Shown one piece after another: positions 39,452-47,953 of a DNA stretch of 64,000 nucleotides. A model generated the notes under the pieces. The model was not told where the DNA came from and did no database searches. It saw only the letters and a list, made by a program, of their open reading frames with translations. This stretch comes from Asticcacaulis sp. MM231 (GTDB lineage: Bacteria; Pseudomonadota; Alphaproteobacteria; Caulobacterales; Caulobacteraceae): contig NZ_OZ075108.1 of the NCBI RefSeq assembly GCF_964186625.1, positions 1,550,001-1,614,000 of the forward strand, read 5' to 3'. The translations under genes and the position numbers were made by a program. Position 1 is the first letter of the stretch. Every line of letters starts with the position of its first letter.

Positions 39452-39615
39452 ATAGGTGCGTGGCCGTGATTTGCCAGCGGCCAAGTGCTAACGTTAGGGG
39501 GGATGAAACCTGCGGATCGATCGTTTGGCGCCTTATTGAAGCAGTTGCTTTGGAGAGACGCATATGCGATCGATCCGGGGTTAGGGTAAGATATCTATGA
39601 TCAAAGGTGCAATAA

Positions 39616-40134
39616 TTGAAAGTAAGATTTAAAAATTTATTTAAGTACAAATCCTATTGGTCGGTCAATGGTGTAAGGTCTGTAAGGTATAAGCTATTTA
39701 CAGATCCTACGTTTTACATCGGATCGTTCCTACTTATTGTTTACGTTCCTGAACTATTATCCGTAGTTGCGAATTCGATCGATAATATTTTGACGCACGG
39801 TGCAGAGCTAAATTCGATATTTTTTGACATCCTGCGAAAAGGGTATTTGTTCCTCACATTCCCCCTCCTTCCATTTGTATATGAAAAATTCAACTTGGCG
39901 GGCAGGCTGATCGCCGTATCAAATTCAAAGCGGGTTTTTGTAAGGGGTATGACGCGTCGTTTTGGCGTGCCACATGGTCGAGTTTACTCCTCTGGCATGC
40001 CGGGCCAGACGCTAATTTTCATTTTCATGAAGCCGTTCAAATTGAGGATGGTTACCTCCTTTTCGTATAGCCTCATGGGTATGTCGTATGATTTGGGCAA
40101 AGTTTTAAATGCGCACGTACGCAATGATTTTTGA
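39616..40134 (+). CDS. Small membrane protein, homologue of the 38129 gene
   Basis: The 172-residue product reads from a TTG at 39616 (AAAGG about 8 nt upstream): MKVRFKNLFKYKSYWSVNGV. It has hydrophobic segments FYIGSFLLIVYVPELLSVV and GYLFLTFPLLPFVYEKF, then the conserved block AVSNSKRVFVRGMTRRFG and PGQTLIFIFMKPFKLRM. It is homologous to the protein encoded on the other strand at 38129-38623; the two enclose the ParDE module. The family is unknown to me. A membrane-bound role linked to the mobile element is possible. Confidence 0.55.
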   Translation: MKVRFKNLFKYKSYWSVNGVRSVRYKLFTDPTFYIGSFLLIVYVPELLSVVANSIDNILTHGAELNSIFFDILRKGYLFLTFPLLPFVYEKFNLAGRLIAVSNSKRVFVRGMTRRFGVPHGRVYSSGMPGQTLIFIFMKPFKLRMVTSFSYSLMGMSYDLGKVLNAHVRNDF

Positions 40135-40214
40135 ATAGCGCCGGCCTCGACCATAAATAAATGGAGGGAGTGGGGGAGCCGAACGAATGCTCCGCAATCA
40201 AATTTTACTCGCCG

Positions 40215-40367
40215 ATGCGTCGAACACGACGCATAAACCGATTTACCTTTATCATAGCCGCTTGTGCGCTGGTCGGCCCCAATTTAACGAACTCGACGAA
40301 TAAGATTTGCAGGTTGGACAAACCCTTATCGAAATGGCAACGTTTGAGCGTTTGCGGGGAGAAATAA
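40215..40367 (+). CDS. Possible small exported peptide
   Basis: A 50-residue frame reads MRRTRRINRFTFIIAACALV and then a short polar part with two cysteines (NKICRLDK, RLSVCGEK). A basic N-terminus plus hydrophobic core resembles a signal peptide. It ends 7 nt before the next gene. No ribosome-binding site is convincing, and the frame could extend upstream to 40161, so this is only a possibility. Confidence 0.25.
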   Translation: MRRTRRINRFTFIIAACALVGPNLTNSTNKICRLDKPLSKWQRLSVCGEK

Positions 40368-40374
40368 AATCCAA

Positions 40375-40821
40375 ATGCCGATTACCGTTTCAGAAAAGCG
40401 CCTTTCGGTATTTTTTGCGATTTTTCTTGCCGCATTCTTCGCCCGGGTTGCGATACAATTAGTTCAAAAATTTTCAAGCATCGGCTGGCTGCCACCGTTT
40501 GAGCGGTGGCAATCCGGCCTGTTGCCCTATCCAGTGCTGCTGGCCGCACAAATTGCCATCCTAGCCGGAAGCCTGTCGTTCCTGATGAAAATTATGCAGG
40601 GCAAGCTGGTTCGTCACTACCTGCGCGGACGGGTGTTGCGGATTTTGGGCTGGCTTTATCTGGCCTTCGATATTGTCCGTATCGTTTTAGGAGCAACTGT
40701 CCTGCGAGATAGTCATTTTTTCAACAACCCCATCCCTGCCACCTTTCATGTCGTGTTGGCGCTGATGGTGCTCATCTGGGCTGGTTTCCATCTGAGAACG
40801 CCAAGGCCTTTGTCGGCGTAA
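40375..40821 (+). CDS. Four-helix membrane protein of unknown function
   Basis: The 148-residue protein has four hydrophobic segments (LSVFFAIFLAAFFARVAI; VLLAAQIAILAGSLSFLM; ILGWLYLAFDIVRIVLG; FHVVLALMVLIWAGFHL) with short polar links such as QGKLVRHYLRGR. I do not recognise the family. It converges on the enolase-superfamily gene, with tails overlapping by 50 bp. It may belong functionally to the cluster that follows, or to the island in general. Confidence 0.6.
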   Translation: MPITVSEKRLSVFFAIFLAAFFARVAIQLVQKFSSIGWLPPFERWQSGLLPYPVLLAAQIAILAGSLSFLMKIMQGKLVRHYLRGRVLRILGWLYLAFDIVRIVLGATVLRDSHFFNNPIPATFHVVLALMVLIWAGFHLRTPRPLSA

Positions 40822-41890
40822 TTCCCAATCCATTGGCTTGAGGGGGAATGTGATCAAGATGCAATTTCGCTTGGCTATCAAAGGTGAGGGACGGTGAGAA
40901 GGCATCATGCACGAGAAGATGACGGCCGTATCCGCCTTCAAATCCCAAAAGTGGGAACATTTCCGGTGCCAAAGCCAACGCTGCCCGGGTAAGGCAACTC
41001 GTCTCGCCCACTTGAGATCCCAACACCAGACCAAACCCTAGTTCGCGCAAATGGCGAACTAAATCAAGGCTGCGCAATAGCCCACCCATTTTTGAAATGC
41101 GCACGTTGACAATATAGGCCTGCGGGTCAGGTTTGACCGCAAGAAATGCTGCCAGATCATACCGGTTTAGCAGGCTTTCATCGAGAATGACCTTTAGCCC
41201 GGTATCATTATGAATACGCCCCATGCCGGCAAAATCACGCGCCTTGATTGGCTCCTCAACCGCCCAAGTATTGGCTTGCAGAGGCTTCAAGGCTGCAACC
41301 GCTTCGCTCGCGTCAGTCCATAAATTGTTACCGTCGAGGCGCACTCTGGCAAACTTGGCGAGGTGCTTCACCCGTTTCACATTTCGCCTTTGATTTGCCC
41401 CGACCTTGAGCTTAGCTGATCTCATCCCGGCAGCCTTAAATCGCCATGACTGAAGTTGAAATATCAACGGATTGTCACTGCCAGATACGGCCGTTACTTC
41501 CAGAGGGCGAGACAGTTTGCTGAGGCCTAGAAACGCTTCAATGCCTAGGCCTGCGCGACGGGCCATTAGGTCGATCATTGCCAGCTCAAACGCGCAAAAC
41601 GCGCTGGGGTTCAGGTTAATGTCTGCCTCGTGCCTTTGACAAAGACGGCGTAGATCATCCAAGTTGCTAACAGTTTGACTCCATGGCCCAATACGCGCTT
41701 TCAGCCACGTCACGGCACTGGCCATGGTCTCGCCCGTTACGTATTCGCGTGGACATCCTTCACCGTAGCCGCAAAGCCCGTCTGCGTCGCGCAGGCGCAC
41801 CACGACTGCCGAGGATACCTTGCGCCGCGCACTGGCATGTGAAAACGCGGTTTTGAATGGTATCTCAACCTGGATTACCTGTGCATCCAT
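40772..41890 (-). CDS. Enolase-superfamily enzyme, MLE/dipeptide-epimerase-like
   Basis: The 372-residue protein has the capping domain (IPFKTAFSHASARRK, GYGEGCPREYVTGE) and the modified TIM barrel. K160-L-K162 is the KxK motif, metal ligands are D186 (VRLDGNN), E213 (VEEP) and D237 (ILDES). At the sixth strand, where family members read NIKxxK-GG, this protein has N-V-R264-I-S-K-M-GG, so the usual catalytic Lys is Arg. Family members racemise, cycloisomerise or dehydrate carboxylate substrates. It starts 1 nt after the stop of the GH3-type ligase gene, so the pair is coupled. Substrate unknown. Confidence 0.8.
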   Translation of the reverse strand: MDAQVIQVEIPFKTAFSHASARRKVSSAVVVRLRDADGLCGYGEGCPREYVTGETMASAVTWLKARIGPWSQTVSNLDDLRRLCQRHEADINLNPSAFCAFELAMIDLMARRAGLGIEAFLGLSKLSRPLEVTAVSGSDNPLIFQLQSWRFKAAGMRSAKLKVGANQRRNVKRVKHLAKFARVRLDGNNLWTDASEAVAALKPLQANTWAVEEPIKARDFAGMGRIHNDTGLKVILDESLLNRYDLAAFLAVKPDPQAYIVNVRISKMGGLLRSLDLVRHLRELGFGLVLGSQVGETSCLTRAALALAPEMFPLLGFEGGYGRHLLVHDAFSPSLTFDSQAKLHLDHIPPQANGLGITPTKALAFSDGNQPR

Positions 41891-41891
41891 C

Positions 41892-43559
41892 TTAAGCCTC
41901 CACAAAAGCGGCAAAATCGAACGCACTCTCGCGACGGTATTGCAGGGTCATGACCTTAAACTGCGCTTCGCGTTGCCCCCGCGCAATGTGAAAATCCCGA
42001 TAGCTCAGGGCTGTCTCTGGCTTCAGAAAATGAACCTTCAATGGGGCCAGTCGTCCTGTCTGACGCTTTGCGGCATATTCAATATTCATAGAGCATAAAA
42101 GCTGATCAATCCGCTGGGAAAGGTCCGCTTTCGAAAGCGGTACATCGCCATCCTCCTGGTGGACGTGCAGATAGGCCATATAACCAGCGGCCTCCTCATC
42201 GGCCAAAACCACATAGAAACGAATTTCGCCGGCGACCGCTTCCCCTAACCGTGCCATCGCTTCATTGACCTGCTGTTCACTAAGCTTCTCACCGGTAATG
42301 CTGGTGAACCCCTTGCCCTTTTGCTTGAAGCTCAAGGATACGGTTCGGCCAATCCGCGGCCCGGCCTGCAAGATATCGTTCATGACATACCGGTATAGTC
42401 CGTTCAGCGTCGTGACGATGACCTGATAATCTTTACCCTCGACCAATTCATGCACAAGCAGAGTGCTCCGTCTGCCTTCGTCCCATTCTGCTGATGGAAT
42501 GAACTCAAAAAAGACGTCCTCCAACAACGGCAGGGCTAGATTGCGCGTCACATCTAAAACTGCGGTGCCCCGTAATTCGCTGGCGACATAGCCAGCCTCG
42601 ATTAGGCGCGTATCCACATGTATGGCCCGACGCACGGCTTGGGCAGCTATTGCGCAACTGCCGCCTGTCCAGGTCACGACGCCTTTCAGGTTCGGCCACA
42701 AGTCATGGATCGAGGTCTGATCAATCTGAGATAAGTGATCCAGATGAGCGGCGCGCTTGGTGGCCGGGCTAATGGCTCGTTTGACCGCCCGGTATATTGC
42801 GGGGGGCAAGCTCTCAATTCCGTCAAGATGACCGCGCCGGACATCGACGATCATCTGCGCCCAATTTTGCTGAAAATAGTCGCGTAACCGCAAGAACGTG
42901 GATGGGTTTGCCGTGGAAACCGCCGTTAGGTTCTCATGCTTCAGCGCTAGATGCGCGACAATAGCGTATTTAAGTGCTGCATTATCGATTGAAAACACTT
43001 CAGCGGGCACAACATATTTTTGCCGGATGGCCTTGGGCATTGTCTCATAGATCAGGCCGGTGACCGAACCGATGGGGGTGCCGTCACCTAGACTGTCTTC
43101 GTGCGTGGCTCCGCTGAGTAACAGTATCTTACCTGAATACATATCGCAGGCCTGAAGATAAGCGTAGGCCATAGCCGCCTGGACCTTGACCACACGCTTC
43201 AGCGCTGAAGGCGTAATCGGAATCAACTTGGGCGCAGACAAAGTGCCGCTGGTACGGGCATACATCAACGGTTTTTCGCTTACGATCGCTCGTTCGCCCG
43301 CAATTTGTCGATCAATGTAGGGGCGTAAATCCTCATAGGTCGATAGCGGCACGCGTGCGCGGAAATCATCAATGGTGCGGATGCCGCTGAACCCATGATC
43401 AGCGGCGAAAGCCGTTCCCCGGTTCGCGCGCAAAATTCGTTTCAAGGCATGTACTTGCGCGGCCTGCGGTGACGCAGCCGCACGCTGCAAAGCTTTGTAA
43501 GCCTTGCCGCCGCGATAACTTAAGCCCAGCCTGAAGACTATATCTGAAAACCAGCCCAT
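41892..43559 (-). CDS. GH3-family acyl-adenylating amide synthetase
   Basis: The 555-residue protein matches the GH3 family, known from plants, where it activates acids such as jasmonate or indole-acetate with ATP and joins them to amino acids. The ATP motif is YARTSGTLSAPKLIP near residue 100; further motifs are GDGTPIGSVTGLIYETMP, VVTWTGGSCAIA and VTTLNGLYRYVMNDIL near 380, and GEKLSEQQVNEA. The C-terminal domain after about residue 430 would close on the adenylate. It overlaps the desaturase stop by 1 nt (TGATG). Bacterial GH3 proteins have no assigned substrates, so the product is open. Confidence 0.85.
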   Translation of the reverse strand: MGWFSDIVFRLGLSYRGGKAYKALQRAAASPQAAQVHALKRILRANRGTAFAADHGFSGIRTIDDFRARVPLSTYEDLRPYIDRQIAGERAIVSEKPLMYARTSGTLSAPKLIPITPSALKRVVKVQAAMAYAYLQACDMYSGKILLLSGATHEDSLGDGTPIGSVTGLIYETMPKAIRQKYVVPAEVFSIDNAALKYAIVAHLALKHENLTAVSTANPSTFLRLRDYFQQNWAQMIVDVRRGHLDGIESLPPAIYRAVKRAISPATKRAAHLDHLSQIDQTSIHDLWPNLKGVVTWTGGSCAIAAQAVRRAIHVDTRLIEAGYVASELRGTAVLDVTRNLALPLLEDVFFEFIPSAEWDEGRRSTLLVHELVEGKDYQVIVTTLNGLYRYVMNDILQAGPRIGRTVSLSFKQKGKGFTSITGEKLSEQQVNEAMARLGEAVAGEIRFYVVLADEEAAGYMAYLHVHQEDGDVPLSKADLSQRIDQLLCSMNIEYAAKRQTGRLAPLKVHFLKPETALSYRDFHIARGQREAQFKVMTLQYRRESAFDFAAFVEA

Positions 43560-44440
43560 CAGCGCTTTCGCCGAACAGGCGCCCACAACTGCGCCCAGAA
43601 CCCCTCAGGATAGGGATAGCCCAGTCCCAGATTTCTGACATTTGCCCCGTTAGGCCGATAATAGGTGCCAAAGAGCAAATCCCAGACGATGAAGGTATGG
43701 GCGAAGTTATGGGCTGCTATTTTCCAATCTTCGGCATGGTGCCAGCGATGCACCTCAGGGCCGCTCAAGAGGTAGTTTAAGGGGCCGAGGCGTAGGTCAA
43801 TATTGGCATGTTGCAACAGGCCGCTCGTGGCATAGACCACGAAATAAAGCGCCAATACCTCAGACCCGATACCCAAAAAAAGAAAAATCAGGGTGTCGAG
43901 GACATATTGCAGCGTCTTGTCCAAAGGGTGGAAACGAAAGACGTTAATGGCATATAGCTTTGACGGCGCATGATGCACCTCATGCAGGCGCCACAGCCAG
44001 GCAACTTTATGCGACCAGCGATGCAACCAGTACCGCAGGAAATCGCCAATCAAAATCTTAAGCAACACTTGCGCCCATATAGGCCAAGCTTGGGGCCATA
44101 AATTTAGGCTCAGGCCATGATGCTGAAAGACTTGTAGTAGGTAGTAGGCGCTGATCCAGCCCAGGCCCAGGGGCAGTAAAACCTGCACGAAGGCCATAAA
44201 GATCAGGTCCGTGACCGTGTCACTGACGACCGGCTTCCAGTCTTTGCGATAAGGGATAATCAGCTCAAAGGCACTAATCAGCAAGAAGGCCGCAACGACA
44301 GCCAAATAAGGGGCATAGGTCAATGATCCGTCGATCTGGCGTAAGGCATAATAGCAACAGATACCCGTCGCCAGACATGTTGGATAGGCGATGAGTTTCA
44401 ATGGATATGAAAGCCCTTTAGTCACACCGTATCCCCACAA
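43559..44440 (-). CDS. Sterol desaturase/fatty acid hydroxylase family protein
   Basis: The 293-residue membrane protein has about six hydrophobic segments and the di-iron histidine boxes of this family: HRWSHK (HX3H), LHEVHHAPS (HX2HH) and PEVHRWHHA (HX2HH), around residues 155-235. Such enzymes use O2 to hydroxylate or desaturate lipids, sterols or carotenoid-like substrates at the membrane. It sits between the CocE/NonD hydrolase (37 bp upstream) and the GH3 ligase (overlapping), so it probably modifies a lipid-like acid used by the latter. Confidence 0.88.
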   Translation of the reverse strand: MWGYGVTKGLSYPLKLIAYPTCLATGICCYYALRQIDGSLTYAPYLAVVAAFLLISAFELIIPYRKDWKPVVSDTVTDLIFMAFVQVLLPLGLGWISAYYLLQVFQHHGLSLNLWPQAWPIWAQVLLKILIGDFLRYWLHRWSHKVAWLWRLHEVHHAPSKLYAINVFRFHPLDKTLQYVLDTLIFLFLGIGSEVLALYFVVYATSGLLQHANIDLRLGPLNYLLSGPEVHRWHHAEDWKIAAHNFAHTFIVWDLLFGTYYRPNGANVRNLGLGYPYPEGFWAQLWAPVRRKR

Positions 44441-44477
44441 AGCCGCATCAAGACCATATAAGGCTTTGTCGTGCCGG

Positions 44478-46217
44478 TCATGTCCTGTTTTGAGCGATCA
44501 GCGGTAAAATGAGCTGTGATGGGTATTTAAAGCCGACGAACACCTTTTGCTGACCTGAATTAAGATTGCGGTCATAACGCGGAAAATTGCTGCTAGACAC
44601 CTCAAGTCGAATACGATGCCCCTTCAGAAACACATTGGCCGTCGGAGACAACTCAATCTCAATGCGCGTAGGCTGTTGTGAGGTCAAATCATACTGACGA
44701 CGTAATATGCCCTCACTCAAATTATAGGCTGACCCATCCGGATGAACATCAACCAGCTTTGCCGTAAAATCTGCCGACGCCGCATCGGTGGCAACATATA
44801 GAATCAGCTTAATGGGCCCCGTCACCTCGGTATCGTCGCGCAGGGGTGAAGTAGAATAGGTCAGGATATCAGATCGTTGTTCGATGTCGTTCTGCTTCAT
44901 CATCCCTGAGCGACGGCTCAACATGGCGCCGCCTCGTGTTGGCACAGGATGGGTTGGATCATAGCGATACGCTTGCACCGTTTCGGTCAGAGGCGGCTTG
45001 ATGGCCAATTCTCGATTACTCAGGAATAACGGCGTGTAGCGGGTCCGCGCCAGTGGCCACTCATTTTCATGACGCCATCTGTTGATACCCATGACGTAAA
45101 GCCGGACCTTCGGCACGTTTTCAGCCGCAATGTCCAGACGGCTATCAAACCAGGGTATAGCCTGCATCACACTTTCGCTGCGATACGGTACAGGCCTTGC
45201 CTGACCGGGTAGGTCGAGTTCGCGGGCATGTCCCCATGGCCCTATAATTAACTTTGTGCCTTGAGCAACTTGCAGTTTGGCGCTGCGGGTAATGGCCTCA
45301 TAGTCATCCAGTTGTCCGGCCAGGAACGGATCAAACCATCCTCCCAACAGCAAGACCGGAGCCTGAAGATTTTCCGCCCGCCGTTCGCCATCGATACCCT
45401 TCCAGTAGGCATCTCGCTCTGGATTGCTCACCCAGTCATTATAAAAATCCGTGTCGCCTATCGCCAAGTTATCGGCTTTTGAAATGGGTAACGCCCAAAC
45501 TCCACGTTCGAGATCAGCCAGCTTGACCTCACGATCTTTGTCGCCACGACTGGTGATCGCCCAGTTCAGCGCGCTTTCCAGCGCGAACGCGCCACCTGGA
45601 TAGAACATGCGGTGAAAATCCGTGCTCGCGATTTGAATGAAGTAAGCGTCAACCTCAGGCTGATCGGATACCGCCCATTGCGTATAGCCAAATGCTGACC
45701 CGCCCCACATTACCAGCCGACCATCATACCAAGGCAGGGTTTTTAGCCATGCCAAGGTCTGCAGTCCGTCTGAACGCTCATTCTTCAAAGGATAGAAACG
45801 ACCGCCAGATTTATAGCGTCCTCGCGTTCCCTGAACGACGACCGCATATCCCCGGCCGGCCCAATAGCGGCCAATCATGCCAATGCGCAAACGATTGTAA
45901 AATGTATCTGTAACAGGCAACCTGATTAAAATCGTCGGCGTCTTACCAAGCTCTTGAGGCCGATAGATATCCGCCCTTAAATTGATACCGTCCTCCGTAG
46001 CAAAGCCGGAGGTTTGCATCGTTACATGATGGGTGGCCGGTCGCACGTCGTCAGATTTGAAAACCAAATGATTAGCCAAAGCTTCCAAGAGGTAATCGCG
46101 CCCTAAAAATAGAAGGGCCAACATCAACCCAACAGCCGATAGGATTTTGTATTTTAGCTTCACGTGAGTGCCCGTCTGCCTGCGCTGCCTTGATGCATTT
46201 CTGCGGTATTTTTTCAA
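44478..46217 (-). CDS. CocE/NonD family hydrolase with N-terminal membrane anchor
   Basis: The 579-residue protein has one hydrophobic segment (ILSAVGLMLALLFLGRDYLL) near the N-terminus, then the alpha/beta-hydrolase X-Pro peptidase S15 domain with RYWAGRGYAVVVQGTRG, the nucleophile elbow MWGGSAFGYTQWA, and late LLLGGWFDPFLAGQL (acid) with IGPWGHARE (histidine). The C-terminal jelly-roll domain of CocE follows. Family members cleave amide or ester bonds, e.g. alpha-amino acid esters. The start is either TTG 46217 or GTG 46163 (561 residues); neither has a good ribosome-binding site. First gene of the four-gene operon. Confidence 0.85.
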   Translation of the reverse strand: MKKYRRNASRQRRQTGTHVKLKYKILSAVGLMLALLFLGRDYLLEALANHLVFKSDDVRPATHHVTMQTSGFATEDGINLRADIYRPQELGKTPTILIRLPVTDTFYNRLRIGMIGRYWAGRGYAVVVQGTRGRYKSGGRFYPLKNERSDGLQTLAWLKTLPWYDGRLVMWGGSAFGYTQWAVSDQPEVDAYFIQIASTDFHRMFYPGGAFALESALNWAITSRGDKDREVKLADLERGVWALPISKADNLAIGDTDFYNDWVSNPERDAYWKGIDGERRAENLQAPVLLLGGWFDPFLAGQLDDYEAITRSAKLQVAQGTKLIIGPWGHARELDLPGQARPVPYRSESVMQAIPWFDSRLDIAAENVPKVRLYVMGINRWRHENEWPLARTRYTPLFLSNRELAIKPPLTETVQAYRYDPTHPVPTRGGAMLSRRSGMMKQNDIEQRSDILTYSTSPLRDDTEVTGPIKLILYVATDAASADFTAKLVDVHPDGSAYNLSEGILRRQYDLTSQQPTRIEIELSPTANVFLKGHRIRLEVSSSNFPRYDRNLNSGQQKVFVGFKYPSQLILPLIAQNRT

Positions 46218-46451
46218 TCTCGCATAGATGCCTTACAAAAGGTTCGGCAACTCGCGCCTCTGCTCATCGGATAGGATTGACCATGTTAGACACTGAATGT
46301 CGGCTTTGGGGAGGGAAATGTTCAATCGCCATCGGGACTGTTCCATTTCCACCTCTAGCGCTTAGAGGGCCCAAAGCACGTAAATATAAGCTTTGCAACT
46401 TTTTCAACTTATAATTAAAATGACACCCATAAGTAGTATTGGAGAGGTGAC

Positions 46452-46811
46452 ATGGTGCTGAAAAAATATATGATTGGCGGAGTTTTGGGGTTTTTGTTGA
46501 CGTCACTGACGCCAGTGGCCGCGAATGCCATCGATTTCGAAAAGGTCAAGGACCAAGTATTACCGAAGCAAGGCGAAGTGGAGCAGTCTGATATCTGCGT
46601 CAGCGTTATGATGCTCACTGCATTTCTTTTGAAGAATCCTGAAAGCGGCAGCACCCCTCAAGTCCAGGCTAGGTACGAAGATGGAGCCAAGCTCTGGCTC
46701 GATGAAGCTATCAAAAGGCGTAATGTGAAAACTCCCGAGGAAAAGCAGGCTTACGTGAAGCTGATGATTGCGAATGAACACGCGTGGCAGGATCAGAATT
46801 ACCAGACCTAA
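46452..46811 (+). CDS. Small exported protein with an in-frame early stop
   Basis: The 119-residue product has a signal peptide (MVLKKYMIGGVLGFLLTSLT, cleavage near ANA) and a helical mature part with one cysteine (SDICVSVMML). GAGAGG precedes the start. After the TAA at 46809 the same frame continues for 26 more codons (NRYDRYCQVETENLKAQRML...) to a TAG at 46892, in helix-like sequence with a second cysteine. The original protein was probably 146 residues with a disulfide. I do not recognise the family. Confidence 0.6.
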   Translation: MVLKKYMIGGVLGFLLTSLTPVAANAIDFEKVKDQVLPKQGEVEQSDICVSVMMLTAFLLKNPESGSTPQVQARYEDGAKLWLDEAIKRRNVKTPEEKQAYVKLMIANEHAWQDQNYQT

Positions 46812-46923
46812 AATCGTTACGACAGGTATTGCCAGGTGGAGACCGAAAACCTTAAAGCGCAGCGGATGCTTGATGGCTTGAAAAAGAACTAGTGGTTGAT
46901 GTTGGCCCGCCCATTTTAACGAC

Positions 46924-47124
46924 TCAAAGTCGCTCCGTCTCATGGCAGACGACCGATGCTTTCTGGCCCGGAACGGCTTCCAATTTAGCTTCCCAGCGCA
47001 GGGCCTCAACGTAGTCGGGAAAGGTGGCAGCCCAATCCACGTACAGATCGCTAAATTGAGACATTGGATTTGCATTGCCGGCTTCGGCGCGCGTTTTTAG
47101 TTCCAGAATACCTTGCGTCGACAT
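46924..47124 (-). CDS. Hypothetical small protein
   Basis: A 66-residue frame begins MSTQGILELKTRAEAGNANP and continues as a helical sequence ending VVCHETERL. The segment AEAGNANPMSQFSDLYV is reminiscent of a Sel1-type repeat, but one copy proves little. No clear ribosome-binding site is seen. It could be a remnant of a larger gene within the island. Confidence 0.35.
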   Translation of the reverse strand: MSTQGILELKTRAEAGNANPMSQFSDLYVDWAATFPDYVEALRWEAKLEAVPGQKASVVCHETERL

Positions 47125-47243
47125 TTGCTAATGGTCTGGCGTCATAGGCGAGACAGGACTGCAGGTAGCGGCCGCGCCCTTACTTAGACCGGTAAGGGGC
47201 ATTTTCACGATTTGCAGCGCGCCCGCGTTTGGCATACGTTTGG

Positions 47244-47936
47244 CTATTCATTCTTTAGCTTAGATGATGCCTTCACTGTCACGCGGCATCGCTGGTGATG
47301 ACCTGTCCGCTCAGCATTCTTTTGACAATCGACAATGGCCGCATGGTTGTCGCGTTCCAGGTTGACGGCTTGCTGTATTGCCGCCCACTGCTCAGGATTT
47401 GCAGATGCCATCAATTGCTGGCCAGCCTCCCATCGATCTTTACCTAAAAGCCAAGCCGCGCCATGCTCGGGGAATAGCCTAAAGCATCCAATCGTCAGTA
47501 TAATGGCAACAAAGGCGCCTGCACCGGCCGCAAAGGCGCTGAACCGCAAGACTTCACGATCCTGATCGTCGGCCTTCCGAGCGCCCGCAATCCACGCCGA
47601 CAAATCATAAGTCGTGTCCTTCAGGGCTTTAGCCGCATCCGCGATGGTCCGTCGGTCGTCAGCCCGGGCCTGGTTCCCGGTCTTGCTCATCTGTTGCGCC
47701 ATTTGCTCAGCGGTCGTGTTCACAATGGGGCGCTGCGTCAGCCAGTCCAATGACGTCGACGCCACTGTCAGGCCATCTGCCATTATACCCAAAGTCTCGC
47801 TGTAATCAGGCGCGGCGCGCTGCTCGTCGGCCATGCGCTCGATAACCTTGCGCATCAGCTTCACCTCGCGGCGCAAGTCCTCAAACGCTTCTCCTGCCGA
47901 CCTTGGCTCGGCTTCACTATCCGTATTGTCAGTCAT
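47244..47936 (-). CDS. DUF6118-like membrane-anchored protein of the transfer region
   Basis: The 230-residue protein has a charged helical N-terminal half (EAFEDLRREVKLMRKVIERM), a single transmembrane segment near residue 140 (FSAFAAGAGAFVAIILTIG) and a C-terminal part with two cysteines. Similar proteins (DUF6118) are usually found directly after traA in Sphingomonadales and Caulobacterales elements. Here too it starts 17 bp after the traA stop on the same strand. Function unknown; association with conjugation is by context. Confidence 0.7.
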   Translation of the reverse strand: MTDNTDSEAEPRSAGEAFEDLRREVKLMRKVIERMADEQRAAPDYSETLGIMADGLTVASTSLDWLTQRPIVNTTAEQMAQQMSKTGNQARADDRRTIADAAKALKDTTYDLSAWIAGARKADDQDREVLRFSAFAAGAGAFVAIILTIGCFRLFPEHGAAWLLGKDRWEAGQQLMASANPEQWAAIQQAVNLERDNHAAIVDCQKNAERTGHHQRCRVTVKASSKLKNE

Positions 47937-47953
47937 TTCAGTTTCCCTTTCTG

